Position numbers and translations under genes: made by a program
The notes under the pieces: generated by a model
The model's input: the letters and a program-made list of their open reading frames with translations, nothing else
The model's database searches: none
What the model was told of the DNA's origin: nothing
Shown here: positions 20,906 through 35,200 of the stretch, one piece after another
Layout: every line of letters starts with the position of its first letter
Numbering within the stretch: the stretch's first letter is position 1
Assembly: GCF_027579695.1 (NCBI RefSeq)
Contig: NC_083577.1
Location: 36,803,198-36,867,197, forward strand
Length of the DNA stretch: 64,000 bases
Origin: Neoarius graeffei
Taxonomy: Eukaryota > Chordata > Actinopteri > Siluriformes > Ariidae
Direction of reading: 5' to 3'

Positions 20906-23900
20906 GTAGCTAGCATATTCTATTCTTCTTGTTTAGTATATTTGTTTTGAGAGCTGTGATTGTGATTTTGCTGTCAGTGCTAATGTAATTTCTTCCCTTC
21001 GCAGCCTTTTTATGTTGTTTGTGATATGGCTGCTGCGCCGATACAACTCCTTGGCTCAGGTAGCATGCACATATTTCCACAGTACACACCCAGACATCTA
21101 ATGTTGTTACTAAATACGCATTCACAGTCCTTTAGGGTCCTGTAAACATAGGATAGAAATGAGGTTGATATTTGGACTAGCCTGTTTCTGTACTGTACGG
21201 AATATTATATAATAATTGATGTAATTAGTAAGGAATTATTTAAAATGGTGACAAGTCATTGGTTTAGTGTAGAAAATGTATAGTCCTTTCCGAAAGTATT
21301 GGAATGGCAAGGCCAATTCTTGTTTTTGCTGTATACTGAAAACATTTCGGTTTGAGATCAAAAGAAGAAAATGAGACGATGGATCAGAATTTAAGCTTTC
21401 ATTTCCTGCTGCTTAAATCTAGAGGTGTTAAACAACTTTAGAACATGGCACTGTGTGTTTCAGACTGCCCAATTTTTAGGTAAGCAAAAAGTATAGGAAT
21501 AGGATCAGATTCGAAATCAGAATTTATTGTATAAATACAATGAAATTAAAAGCTAACCTTACATGCGCACCGCCATCTTGTTCCGCCACATCCACCATCA
21601 TAAAGTCTTAAAGTAAATGACACTTATGACCCATGTGGACCCGTGTGTGTGTGCACGCTCTTAATAAAACCATTGGGAAAAGTCACGTGACTGAGCAGAT
21701 ACGGATTTTTGAATCCGGTCTGAAAAAAGACGTGTGCGACCCCGGACCCGTTTCCCTCGCTTCTGCCACTTTCATTTTGCTTTGAATTGTTACTTTGAGC
21801 GACACAACTGAGCACAGTGAAGGTGAATTTTATGAACCAGATGATTTCAGATGCAGACCTAATTGAACAAGCTGAAGAAAATGGGGGGGAGGTACTTTCG
21901 AGCAAAGAAATTCACTTGTTTATACAAATACAACAATAAGTGTTTTTTTTTTTTTTAAACAAAGTACGACATGAAAGTTTTCAAAAGATTTCTTGCTGAA
22001 GTTTAAGGAGGAAAGACACAAGTCGTCCCCTCTAAGGAGCTAGTCAGCTTGCTATGTAGTTTCTATATGAGTGATTCCACGCTTATGGGTACTGAAATGG
22101 GGACATGAACTTATTCACCTAAACCCATTTCTTTTTTTACCATCAGGTCACAAAACATGTAATCTTTAATGAATGATATGTTAAAAGATAACTTTAATTT
22201 TCTGAGATGTAATAAAAACATATTTATATGCCAAAGTCAAGCCTATGAGTTCCAAAATGATGTCTGTTCCATTACTTCTGTTACGATTGTCCATCTCGCG
22301 TCTGTTACAAATTAATTACAATCTAGCTATATACCATGTTAATCTTATTGAAAGAATGTGTATGTTTATTCTACTACACATGTTTATTAATTATATTTGC
22401 TAAAACATCACCTTCCAATGTTTCAAAAAGTAATTCTACATTGTTAAAATTGAGAATATATATGTCCACAACACTTCTGTTACGTTCTGACTTTGGCATA
22501 TAAATATGTTTTTATTACATCTCAGAAAATTAAAGTTATCTTTTAACACATCATTCATTAAAGATTACATGTTTTGTGACCTGATGGTAAAAAAAGAAAT
22601 GGTTTTAGGTGAATTTTTAAAAATAAGTTCATGTCCCCATTTCAGTACCCATAAGCGTGGAATCACTCATATACAAATGAAGAAAAAAGGAAATTTAGAC
22701 TATGAACCTGACACTTTGTCTTCCGGGTTTGCTGTCAATCAAATAATTGATTGGTTCGTTTTTCACACACTGTTGTTCATTGTTTTTCCATGACCTTGAG
22801 CCAAATATTTTAGTGCATAGTGTTTTGGTTGCGTATCCCTTACTTGTAATCACTAGTCAAGCAGGTGACCTCACCAAACTGTTGCATTCTTCTTTTGTGA
22901 TGCTTTTCCAGGCTTCTACTGCAGCTTCTTTCAGTGTTGTGTGTGGTTTTTTCTTTTTTTTTTTTTTTTGCGGTTTCTCCCCTCAGTCTCCTCTTTAGGA
23001 GGTGAAATGCTGCTCAGTTAGGTTAAAATAGTTTGGTGATTATTTTGGCCAGTCTAAAACCTTAAACACCCCTAGTGAAGTCCTAAAGGGGTGTTTAGTG
23101 TTTAAGGTTGTTGTGTTGCCAGTGTGATTTGGGTCGTTGTCTTGCTGCATGATGAAGTATCTCCCAATTACATTGGATGCATTTCTCTGCAAATTGGCAA
23201 ACAGAATGTTTTTGAAGCAGAATAAACTTCTGAATTTATTCAGCTGCTATCAACATGAGTTAGTCCCATCAAAAGTTTCCTTGAGCAACCTGTTCGACAT
23301 GTAGTTGTTAGTATGCCGGTGGTTTTTCTTTTTCAGGACATTCCAAATTGTTGTTTTTGGCTTTGCCCAATGCTTGTACAATGTAACTGATCAATTTTTT
23401 CCCCTTTTATTTCTCAGCTTCAAACTCTCTTGCTTTTTTTTTTTTTTTTTCCCCATAGACAGCTCTCTCGTCTTCATGTTAGTTTATCCAACATGTGTAA
23501 CAAACGCAGTCCTCATGAGACTAAAAATTCCAGGGCTCAAACCAAGACGTTCAGAGCTATTAATAGTTTAAACTATCAGTCTACCAGGAGACAGCTGGGC
23601 AACAAGAAACACCTGCCAGTCACAGGATCCAGTATTTTTTGGTCGCTTGATAAATGGGTGCATAGAAACAAAGTGCCATGTTCTAAATTTTTTACATATC
23701 TAGATGTAACTTATTATTTGAAAATGCAAGCTCTGTGTGTGTGTGTATAAAATAACAATTGGCCATGGCGTTCCAATACTTTTGGAGGGCCTATGTGTAG
23801 AATTATATATTTTGAATACTCTTTGCACAGACGGCATGTTTTTAGTAAGGTTGTATGTATATGTTTTCATAGGCCAAATTGAACAGAATAATCCTGGCAG

Positions 23901-24320
23901 ATTTAGAAAACTTTCTAACATTTGAGTTATTTTTCAATGAGTGATTTATGAAGAAGGAAATTCAAATGCTGTCCGTGTTCTCCAGTCAGTGTTCTGTTCT
24001 GTTCTCAGAAAATGATTGTCAGCCTCACAGTAGCGGCGTTCTTTGACAGTGTTGCGTATGTCATGGTGAGTCACTCAAGTGATGGTTGAAAGTGCACGTG
24101 TGTGTAAGAAAGGTAAAGAAAGCGCAAAAGAGTTGGGATTTCGGGGAATTTTCCTCTTTTTCAATTATTACGTTGTTAAATTATTCTTTAAGCAATTAAC
24201 ACAGGCCTAATTAGAATGAAGAAAGTACAAAGTTATAAGTCATAAAGTAACAACCAAAGAATTCCACATAATCTTTAGCACACTTATTTCACTAAATCTT
24301 ACTCTATGTACATTTAATGT

Positions 24321-24372
<52 letters not shown>

Positions 24373-24980
24373 GAGTGATTCCACGCTTATGGGTACTGAA
24401 ATGGGGACATGAACTTATTTTTAAAAATTCACCTAAAGCCATTTCTTTTTTTTACCATCAGGTCACAAAACATGTAATCTTTAATGAATGATATGTTAAA
24501 AGATAACTTTAATTTTCTGAGATGTAATAAAAACATATTTATATGCCAAAGTCAGAATGTAACAGAAGTGTTGTGGACATATATATTCTCAATTTTGACA
24601 ATGTAGAATTACTTTTTGAAACATAGGAAGGTGATGTTTTAGCAAATATAATTAATAAACATGTGTAGTAGAATAAACATACACATTCTTTCAATAAGAT
24701 TAACATGGTATATAGCGAGATTGTAATTAATTTGTAACAGACGCGAGATGGACAATCGTAACAGAAGTAATGTAACAGACATCATTTTGGAACTCATAGG
24801 CTTGACTTTGGCATATAAATATGTTTTTATTACATCTCAGAAAATTAAAGTTATCTTTTAACATATCATTCATTAAAGATTACATGTTTTGTGACCTGAT
24901 GGTAAAAAAAGAAATGGTTTTAGGTGAATTTTTAAAAATAAGTTCATGTCCCCATTTCAGTACCCATAAGCATGGAATCA

Positions 24981-25053
<73 letters not shown>

Positions 25054-28000
25054 ATTTTTTTTATTTATTTATTTTAAATGGAGTCAAACTACATTTTTAT
25101 GTTAAATATCCCCCCTTTACAGGGAGAGTCTCATCCAGAGGGGGCTCTGTGTGATTTCCAAGCCTGGTGGTTAACATATTTTGGTGAGTTTGTGTATATG
25201 GTCAGAAATGATCTTTATTTATTTACCTTTCAGTCATCAGAGATCTGTATTTGCCATGTGTATATGGCCCATTCTAAAATTATGGGTACAAGTATTTCAA
25301 GTCTTGACCTTGTTAGTCGTCGTCAACTCTTTTATCGTTAAACTGGGTGATCCATTAACAGACTTGATGGCAACAGAGTTGACCTTTTCCACCACTTTGT
25401 GTCTTCACTCCCCATGCTAACCTCAAACTAGCTACCACATGGCATGTCTAAAAACAGAATTTTATGGATTTTAATCACATTGTTTTTAAAAAAAAATTGA
25501 GTGGAAGATTCACTCCAATATCACAATAACAGATTTGACGAAGAATTAATCTACTGTTGGTGTATCGTCAACATTTTGTTCAGATTAATGAGAGAAGAAA
25601 CAGAACATATTTCACTGCCTTTCTGAAGTTTCCACCAGAGGAAGTGACCTCTCTCGATGCAGGTGTTATGCGAATTATTAAGTCTTTGTGAATTTTATGC
25701 GGTTTATAGCAGAGTTAACGGAGTTGACAAGAACATTGGGGCCGATTTAAAAAAAAAAAAAAAATTTTTATATATATATATATATATATATAATTTTTTT
25801 TTTTTTTTTATGACTGAAATTTCACATAATACAGAAAATAGATTTTCTATGCAATTGCTTTTATAACAGTGAATAGTATAAGACCCCAAAAAACAGGTTT
25901 TTAGACTGATTCACTTCATGTTTATTCAAGTTGAATGGATAAATCAGTAGTCGAAGAGGGCCAATAATGTGTGTGTGTGTGTGTGGGGGGGTCATTTAGT
26001 TAATGTTTTATGGATAAATTGGGTATAAAACGTACATCAGGCATTGCTATTGGTGAAAGTTTGTCATAATTTGCATTATTGTTCAAACTGATTCAATAAA
26101 GATTTCTTTTGTGGGAAATAACAAAAGGTTTATCTCCGAGACACGAAATGTTCCCTGAATTCTAGAATGATCCATGTGTTTGCGTGCCTGCATGCCTGCA
26201 TTGCTATGGGTGTATATAGTAAGTGTGTTATGGTTGTGTGTTACAGACTGGAGTGCTCTGGCATGGGTGTGTCTGATCACTCTGAATCTTTACCTGAATC
26301 TGGTCAGAGAGATCAGAACTGAACATTATGAGATGTAAGGAACAACTGCACAGGATTGCACCTCTTTACTTATGTATATACTTTTGGATCTGTAGTACCA
26401 GTCAAAAGTTTGGACACACCTTTGAATTGTTTTGTTTTTTCTTTTCTTTATTTATTAAAAGACACTTCAAGTCTTCAAGTAATGATGGATGTCGTTTCTC
26501 TTTACTTAGTTGAGCGGTTCTTGACATATGGTGTGTATTCTACAGTTGTGGAATAGGGCTATTTACCGTATGCCTAGCTCATCCGGCTGAGAGGCGATGA
26601 GCTTATGCCATCGTGTGTCGTCCACGTTTCACGAAAATCGCTGCTTCTCTCAATTCTTCACTGATTATTTTTAAAAATTATTTTTGGTAGGAAGGGAGGT
26701 CTGCCTGGGGTGCATATGGCTTCTCCCCAAATTTGCATAATTGCAATTAATAATGAAGATATGGAGTAATTAATCCCTAACGAGCAGTTTCCACACATCA
26801 CTTCACCGATTTTGATTCTCATCTCATTATCTCTAGCCGCTTTATCCTTCTACAGGGTCGCAGGCAAGCTGGAGCCTATCCCAGCTGACTACGGGCGAAA
26901 GGCGGGGTACACCCTGGACAAGTCGCCAGGTCATCACAGGGCTGACACATAGACACAGACAACCATTCACACTCACATTCACACCTACGCTCAATTTAGA
27001 GCCACCAGTTAACCTAACCTGCATGTCTTTGGACTGTGGGGGAAACCGGAGCACCCGGAGGAAACCCACGCGGACACGGGGAGAACATGCAAATTCCACA
27101 CAGAAAGGCCCTCGCCGGCCACGGGGCTCGAACCCGGACCTTCTTGCTGTGAGGCGACGGTGCTAACCACTACACCACCGTGCCGCCCCGATTTTGATTC
27201 TTTCTGGTATAAAGGTAGGGGTACCTAGAGTGCATATAACATTTAACCAGATTTGCTTAAGTGCAATTATTAATGAAGTTATGGACTAATGAAGCCTTAA
27301 TGAGCAGTTTAACAAAAATAGTTTCTTTTTGGTCAATTCCTCGCCGTTTTGGATTCTTTCTGGCAAATATTTGAGCTGGACTGGTTGAGAGTAGAACTGT
27401 CCAAGGTGGCCCAGTTTAGATCGTTCTTTCTGGACCAGACAGGGCCGGCATGAGCTACGCCGTCATTGACGGTCTCATTATTTACTGTTTGATCTCAAAC
27501 GCATTAAGAAGGCTAGAAATTGCACTAATTAACTTTTGATGAGGCACACCTGTTAATTGAAAAGCATTCCAGGTGACTCCTTCATGAAGCTGGTTAAGAT
27601 AATGGCAGTAGTGTGCAAAGTGTCAAGGTAAATTATGGTTATTTGAAGAATCTAAAATATGAAACACTTTGTGTGTGTGCCGTATAATTCCAAATATGTT
27701 CCATATGCCATTTCATAGCTTTGATGTCTTCAGTATCGTTCTACATTGTAGAAAATACAGGAAAACCTATGAATGAGTAGGGGTGTCCAAACTTTTGACT
27801 TGTACTGTACGTTGCAATGACCTAATGTTTGTCTTTCAGACCATACCATGTTGTAGCATGGGGGATCCCTCTTCTTATGTCCATTCTCCCCTTGATGAAA
27901 GGATACTATGGTCCAGCTGGAGCCTGGTGGTGAGTTATTAATGATTGAGGCAGTGGTAGCTCAGATTTGGTACTACTGCTCGAGAGCCACTATCGGTCCC

Positions 28001-29252
28001 TTGAACAAAAACCTTAACCATGAACTGCTCTGGTATATACCTGGTTTGGATTCTGCCCACTGATTCTGTAAATGGTAGATAAAAGCATCTACTAAATAAA
28101 TGTATGTAAATGTCTGAACCATCTCTCTAACCAGCTCCACTCTAGCTGTAATATTCCAGCCAGTTTCATTCTGTTTCCCATGTTTCATCTTCCTTCTCTC
28201 TGTCTTCAAAATTCTTTTTCCCAACATCTCTGTTTAGCTGGATCATGGATGACCATGTGGCCTGGAGATTTGGCATGTAAGTAACACCTAGTTTTGGTTT
28301 GGAATCTCAGTGAGAAGTGTGTGTTCGTTTGTTTTGCGGGTCCGTCAAGGAAAATAATTGTGTCAACTTGTAGAAACTGCTCGAGTTACATCAACTGTTA
28401 GGTCGAAGGAGGCACACAGCTCAGTTGGTCGCAATGTTCGGAATTCTAGGAATTTCTTTGCTTTCTCCTGTGCTGTTTGTTTTTCTTCTTCTTTCTTTTT
28501 CTTGAGGAGATGTCAAACAAACCTATCAGTAGCATTTATCACTGCATGCCAGTGATTATCTCGGGGACAGGGCATGTAGGCACACTTGGACACTTTTTAA
28601 AAAAAAAAGAGTTCTTGGCTGTCACTCAAGGTGTTGGTTATTTTCATCAGCATTGTGGCCTGTTTTCATAGGAACAAGACATTTGACTGACATTTACAAA
28701 TGCCCAACCACTGGCCATTGATTTTGCATGACATGAAGGGAAAACTGATTTGAAAATGGTGCTCTGATAACTAGATAGAACTCGCCGCCAACGGCGTCGA
28801 TGGGGATGCCTCCGCCCAGTAGGCTACACGCCTTAAGTTGTGATTTGGGGATGGACATTTGACCTCACAGTAATCTTGACCTGGTGAAATTACTTGGATC
28901 AGCCTTGGAGATATTGTGTTCACAAGGTTTTCAGACAGACATTTGACCTCACAGTGACCTTGATTGTAGACCTTTTGATCTCAAAATCTAATCAGTTCAT
29001 GTTTGTCCCAAACCGCACAAATGATGAAAGTTTGGTGAAATTCCTTTCATTAGCCTTTGAGATCGTGTTCACAAGGTTTCGGGACGGACGCGCACACGGA
29101 CGGACGGACAACCCGAAAACAACATGCCTCCTGCGCCTTACGGTGGCGGAGGCATAAAAATGGACCCACTGCTGTAGCTTAGTCTTTCAACACAGACTTC
29201 ACGGAATGCCATGAATCACACAAGCTTTCTTTCTTTCTTTCTTTCTTTCTTT

Positions 29253-29283
<31 letters not shown>

Positions 29284-32200
29284 ATCCAGTGACTCTTTTT
29301 GCTCTGAAAAGCTCCTCACTTTCATCACGTTTAAAAGCCTGTATTCTCATCAGATAAAGATCAGTGTGCAGAATTGCATATACACAGAGGTATTCTCGAT
29401 CAGCAAGATTGTAACTGGCGTGATTCTGATGTATGGCCAGCTAATTGTACTGTATACACTACAACCCTGCTATAACGAACTGTTGTACTACAAACTTTCG
29501 CTTGTAACAAACCAAGTTCATGTCCCCCGCCTTTAGTGACAGAGTCAGTCTTTAAAAAAAAAAAAGGGTGCCACATCCACGCACGTTGACGCTTGGCATG
29601 CAGGCAGTGCCATTAGGACTATTTACTACGCATCTGTTCAGGATTGGAGCAAAATCGCAGCTCAACCACAAATTAACGCCAGTGATTCCCTTAAATTTAC
29701 TTTTTTTTGGGGGGGGGGGTCTGGATGAAGATGTTACCTCCAGGGCCCCTCCCTGCAGCTCCTATCACAGAGCATTTAGACTTGAACAAACAGTTAAAGG
29801 GGTCATATTTAAGTTTTGACATTTTATTTTAGAACAATTTTTATAATAGAACTCTGTTCTGTTGTTAAATAATTTTACAATTTGTTTTACAGTAGAACAT
29901 CTCATCTTATTATCTGTAGCCGCTTTATCCTTCTACAGGGTCGCAGGCAAGCTGGAGCCTATCCCAGCTGACTACGGGCGAAAGGCGGGGTACACCCTGG
30001 ACAAGTCGCCAGGTCATCACAGGGCTGACACATAGACACAGACAACCATTCACACTCACATTCACACCTACGGTCAATTTAGAGTCACCAGTTAACCTAA
30101 CCTGCATGTCTTTGGACTGTGGGGGAAACCGGAGCACCCGGAGGAAACCCACGCGGACACGGGGAGAACATGCAAACTCCGCACAGAAAGGCCCTCGCCG
30201 GCCACGGGGCTCGAACCCGGACCTTCTTGCTGTGAGGCGACAGCGCTAACCACTACACCACCGTGCCACCCACAGTAGAACATGTCTTTGACAAATCTTT
30301 TAACAAGTATTAAGAGATTATAAATTGTTCATCTGCCATTTTACTTCTAATCGATTTATAATTCTAATTAGAAAGTCGGAGAGCTTATTTCTTTCTGTAA
30401 TTTTTCACTTCACTCACCTCTCCACTGACTGCTCGTTTGAAATAACGTAAAAAAATAAGTCCTTCTCTACAAAGTGATGTCCTATTCCAACATGATCTCA
30501 CTAGGAATATTCATAACATAACATCAGTTAACTTTATATAGAGTTCATCTGAAGACATCACTCACGCGGGTTTTTAATTTTTTTATTTTTAAAGGAAAAA
30601 AATATGTCCTCCATCTTTTGCCACTTGGGGTTCTGACATTGCTAACTATTATTTGAATTGAATCATTTTAAATCATTTTTGAGCGCACGAGAGGAGAGCC
30701 ATACGGATAGGGAACCAGCAGCTTGAGCAGGGCATGGTCCTCGTGCCTGCATCCTCTCCTGTTCCTCCCCCCCCTTCAGACTTTAAAATGTGTGTGGGGG
30801 GAGGGACTTGTATGGATGTGTTGGGTCCCACTGGGGGGAAGTGCCCCCCTAGTGATGGTGTCTTCTGCAGGGGCCTCATTAAAGTCTATATCACGGGTAA
30901 ATTCAGGAGCAAGATCAATGTAATTCTCCTATTTTATATTAAACTTTTGGTCAAATATCTGTCGCATTTTTGTGCAATTTTATTTATTTATTTTTTTTAC
31001 TTTGCGCAATACCAGAAAAATTCAGTTGAAATCAAGACATTTGAGGTGAATTTGTCCGCCTCTGAAAAAACTTGGCGTTTGGATTTCCCGGCAAACATTG
31101 ATTTTCGTGACGTCATGTGTGGGACGCCTCCTTCTGAATCCTACGTCAGCGCTGGTTCGTTTATGAGAAAACGACCGTATTATTTACATCCCCGGTGTTG
31201 TCTCCGTCGTCTTCACTACTTGAATCATCATCAAATCCAAACAGATGAAGCCCCAATTCTGACATCTCATTATATTCTTCATCCAAAGGTGAAGTAACAT
31301 TGCGCTCAGGTGACAATTCCATATTTCAATGCAAAATCGCTAGCTGCTAAACTTGGTCTACACAGGCTGTGCACTGAAACCGTGCAAGCTCTCGCAGCCT
31401 GCTGGCGCTTTCGCAGGTGACGTCACGATTCTGGCTCCAGACTCCCTTGGGATTTTTCCAGACACGTTTTATTTTATTTTATTTTTTTCTACTGTAGACA
31501 GATGGCCTTGTGCAAAATTACCCTTCTGGATGAGTGTGTAAAGGGACATTCTCATCTCATCTCTAGCTGCTTTATCCTGTTCTACAGGGTCGCAGGCAAG
31601 CTGGAGCCTATCCCAGCTGACTACGGGCGAAAGGCGGGGTACACCCTGGATAAGTCGCCAGGTCATCACAGGGCTGACACATAGACACAGACAACCATTC
31701 ACATTCACACCTACGGTCAATTTAGAGTCACCAGTTAACCTAACCTGCATGTCTTTGGACTGTGGGGGAAACCGGAGCACCCGGAGGAAACCCACGCGGA
31801 CACGGGGAGAACATGCAAACTCCACACAGAAAGGCCCTCGCCGGCCACGGGGCTCGAACCCGGACCTTCTCGCTGTGAGGTGACAGCGCTAATCACTACG
31901 CCACCGTGCCGCCCGGGACATGCTTTCATATTTAAAAAAAAAAAAAACACGAAATTGGTCCAGGATATGCACTTTAAGCTTATGGGTCAGATAGCAGAAA
32001 GCTGCAGAAATTATTATCCATGAGATAATGTGTGGCATTCTGTCAGATCCATTCTGATCTTCCTGATATGCTCAGAATCTACAAGTTGGAAATATTGCCA
32101 CATTGTGTTCTGTGAAGGCAAATTGGTCATAAACTTATTCTTGGCAGAACATGATAGCAATTATGATGTTGAGCTGATCCTGACCTAGAAGTTGTTCGTT

Positions 32201-35200
32201 TTTACAGGAAGGTCACTCAGATAAGCTCAGTAGGATTGTTAATTTTTTTTTTTTTTCCACGTTAGGCTGAACTTTATCATATGACCACTACCAACCAGGA
32301 GGGTGAAGGTGATCACTTGCTTCCTTTGAGACATGCGATGCCAGCTAGTCGCAAGTTTTTGAACTGATGCTTATGCTGTCACACAGCAGCTTAATGCATA
32401 TATACTCAGCAAAAATAAAAACTTGACACTCATTATTTTTCAAGTAGTGTTTAGAAACTTTTCTTGAAAGAGTTCTTGTTGTGATTATGGTTAAATGCAT
32501 TGTCAAGGGCATTACATCACACATTCATTCTACTGGTCGGGCCTACGTAGCACGTGCGAGAGCACTGCACGCTAAAATCACGTTTCCACGTGACACAAGT
32601 GACGTGACCTATTGATACACTTGCAATTGATCTCACGGTAGCAGAGTAGAGTGTCATCTCAGAAAAACAAGGTTTTATGGTTAATTATTCATTAATTTGC
32701 AATGCCACGACTGTCAAACATTCAGCGTGAACGTGCCATTGGCATGCTGGATACGGGAACATCCGTCACTGACGTTGCGAGGGTTATGGGATGCAGTCGA
32801 CAGACCATCCATAATCTCCAGACACGTCTCCATCAAACTGGCACCACAGCTGACCGTAAGGAACCCTCCACAGAACTTGCAGGAGCTTGGTGCCATGTTG
32901 GTACAAATATGGCAGCGCATTCCCCAAGCTGTGTTCAGACGCATCATCCAATCCATGAGGAGACGTTGTATCGCAGTTGTAAACGCCCATGGAGGACACA
33001 CCCGATATTGACATGATTTCATGAAGTTGTGACTCACAGTTTTTGATCATGGACATTGTCGTCGCATTTCCGGTGGAACCGATTCCATGACAAACATGAT
33101 CTGTATGCTATAGCATCTTTAATGACAAGATAATTGAATACAATCGTTATTTCAAACCTATTTTCCAAAATGTTCAAATTATTGACTTTGAAACGAGTGT
33201 AAAGTTTTTATTTTTGTTGAGTATATATTGAGGAAAGCGTGATCTGCTCTTTTCTACCTTCATGAGCTCACAGGCACTCGTGACTTGGCTAGTGTTATGG
33301 TGATCAGAGAGAGAGAGAGAGAAAATACTATCCCTCTCACCCAGAGAGCCTGGCCGATTTTTCTCCCAGCTGTTATTCCAAATTTGTGTGTGTGTGAGGG
33401 TTTTCTTTTCATTTCCTTTTCGTGTTTGTATCTATGAAGTGTCATATACAGTACATTTTGTTAGTTGATGTTTCTTTTGTATAGCTTTTCATCCTCTTCC
33501 TTTTCTATGCAGATGGTACATCCCGCTCTTCATCCTCATCTTCCTCATGATCTGCTGTTATATACGAATAATCTGTGTGGCCAATAAGAGGGTGAGTTTA
33601 AAAGTCAAACACACAACCACCAAATGAAACCAACAGGAAGCAACAGTCGATATGATACTGGTTTGATCTCTGTTGCTTCTTTGAAACATTCCAAGGTGTT
33701 GCAGTGCTATGAACTCCATCTCTGCCATGGTTGTTAAACCTACATGCACTTCTTCTTGAGTTATTCATCTTCTGTTGTTGCACTGATGCCTGAGGGCAAC
33801 ATACTAGATTCTAGAATATTCTGCTTGATCAAGATTACCACATGAGCACGCACACCCATGCATGGCATTTACACTTTCATGTTTACACATGATCTCATTG
33901 TAGAGGATGTAACCTGCTTCATTATCATCAAGACACAATACATTAGACTTTTAATGTTATTTTAGAAACTTGTATGAATTTTTTTTTTTTTTTTTATTTT
34001 ACTCCTAGATGCAGTCCTGGTTTGGCACCTTTAACCCAGAGAGGGAGAGGAGGAAGGTGAGTTTGTGTTGGAAGTCTAAAATAATATGGTTTTTATTATT
34101 GCTAATATATTATCATGGTTTTTCCATGGGTTGTTTCTGTAGTTGTAGCAACAGTGTTTGAGCCCACGTTCACACTAACAGTACGTTCAGACTGCAACCT
34201 GAAACGACCCATATCCGATTTGTTGTGAAATCCGATTTTTTTGTTAGGCCGTTCACATTACCAATTATATGAGACTTGTATGCGATCTCCAATATGAACG
34301 GAAAACGACCCAAAAGTGTCCCGCATGCGCAAATTGACACGTAATAAGCACATATACGTAAACAAAAAAAAGCGCACTCTTCATGTTTAATGATTTTTTT
34401 TTTTTTTTTAAATTATCTGGTTAGTGTTAAAGTGTGAGGTCTCGTGTGTGTTTTTGTTTCTGAACTGAAATGAAAACGTGTAGCCTGGTAACGAGGGTTG
34501 ACTCCTAAATGTCTCTCTAATTTCTATACAAGTGCACTACATGTTACTAGGAAGTAATGGATTTTAAACTCTATATAGTGCACTCGAGCTTCAGTAGGCA
34601 GTCATTTGGGATACGGCCGCTGTATTACCAAACTCTTAATTCAGGCTTAATAATTTGCACATATTTATTTCGTCATATTAATAAACTTTTTCTACATTTT
34701 TATAAATATTTATTTAGATTGTTTATAGCCAGCTGAATTCTGCAACTTCTCTCAGCGCTGGCTCAAGGTGCATAAACACCAGTGCAGTTTGCTATGGAGA
34801 TGAGGCGAGACCTGGCGATGTGGTTTTTGTGGCGGCGGCGGAACTCGCACAATAATCTGATTAACAGCAGACTAATGAGACCGAAGGTGTCAAATTACTG
34901 GAAATTTCCAGAACAATCTTATCTTGTAATACAGGATGGTTTAAGTTATAAATCAGTTATAGAAACTGTTTTCTTTAATCAGGCTAACAGATCAACATCC
35001 AGGTCCCTACCAAATCCACCATTAGCTTGATCAATTCTATAAAAGTCTATTTAAATTCTGAAAACTGTACAAATGTTGTTGTTTTCCACCAAAGAGGCGG
35101 GATTAGCCAACGCAGAATAGTGACGTTTGTCTCTTGTTGATGACGTGTAGGTCGCATAATGCGACCTGTCCGGTCAGACTGCAGTCGCATGTGAAAATAT

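Larger units (their letters stand above)
26393..27810. mobile_element. Tc1-type non-autonomous element occupying almost all of one intron
   Basis: The ends are GTACCAGTCAAAAGTTTGGA and its inverted form ACTTTTGACTTGTACTGTAC. No transposase is present. A second copy of the same family is expanded at 38669-44984 and allows the internal insertions to be recognised. An anonymous repeat (about 26565-27470) and a SINE (26820-27187) interrupt it. Confidence 0.85.
30883..31973 (+). mobile_element. TTAA-flanked DNA transposon (Kolobok-like), internally deleted copy
   Basis: TTAA stands on both sides (30879-30882 and 31974-31977). The terminal repeats are AGTCTATATCACGGG at the left and, inverted, AGTGCATATCCTGGAC at the right. 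It lacks the THAP reading frame of the sister copy at 50219-51505: the two agree up to GAGAAAACGAC (about 31174) and again from CGTATTATTTAC. A minus-strand acidic reading frame starts at 31322. A SINE (31550-31914) interrupts the right part. Confidence 0.8.

Noticed and set aside
21624-21905. A 93-residue minus-strand frame
   Set aside because: It lies in anonymous sequence within a decayed Tc1-like element and shows no domain. The plus strand is equally uninformative.
29465-29520. Possible pogo/Tigger terminal sequence (CCCTGCTATAACGAACTG)
   Set aside because: Only one end was found, with no partner and no transposase, so it is too short to call.
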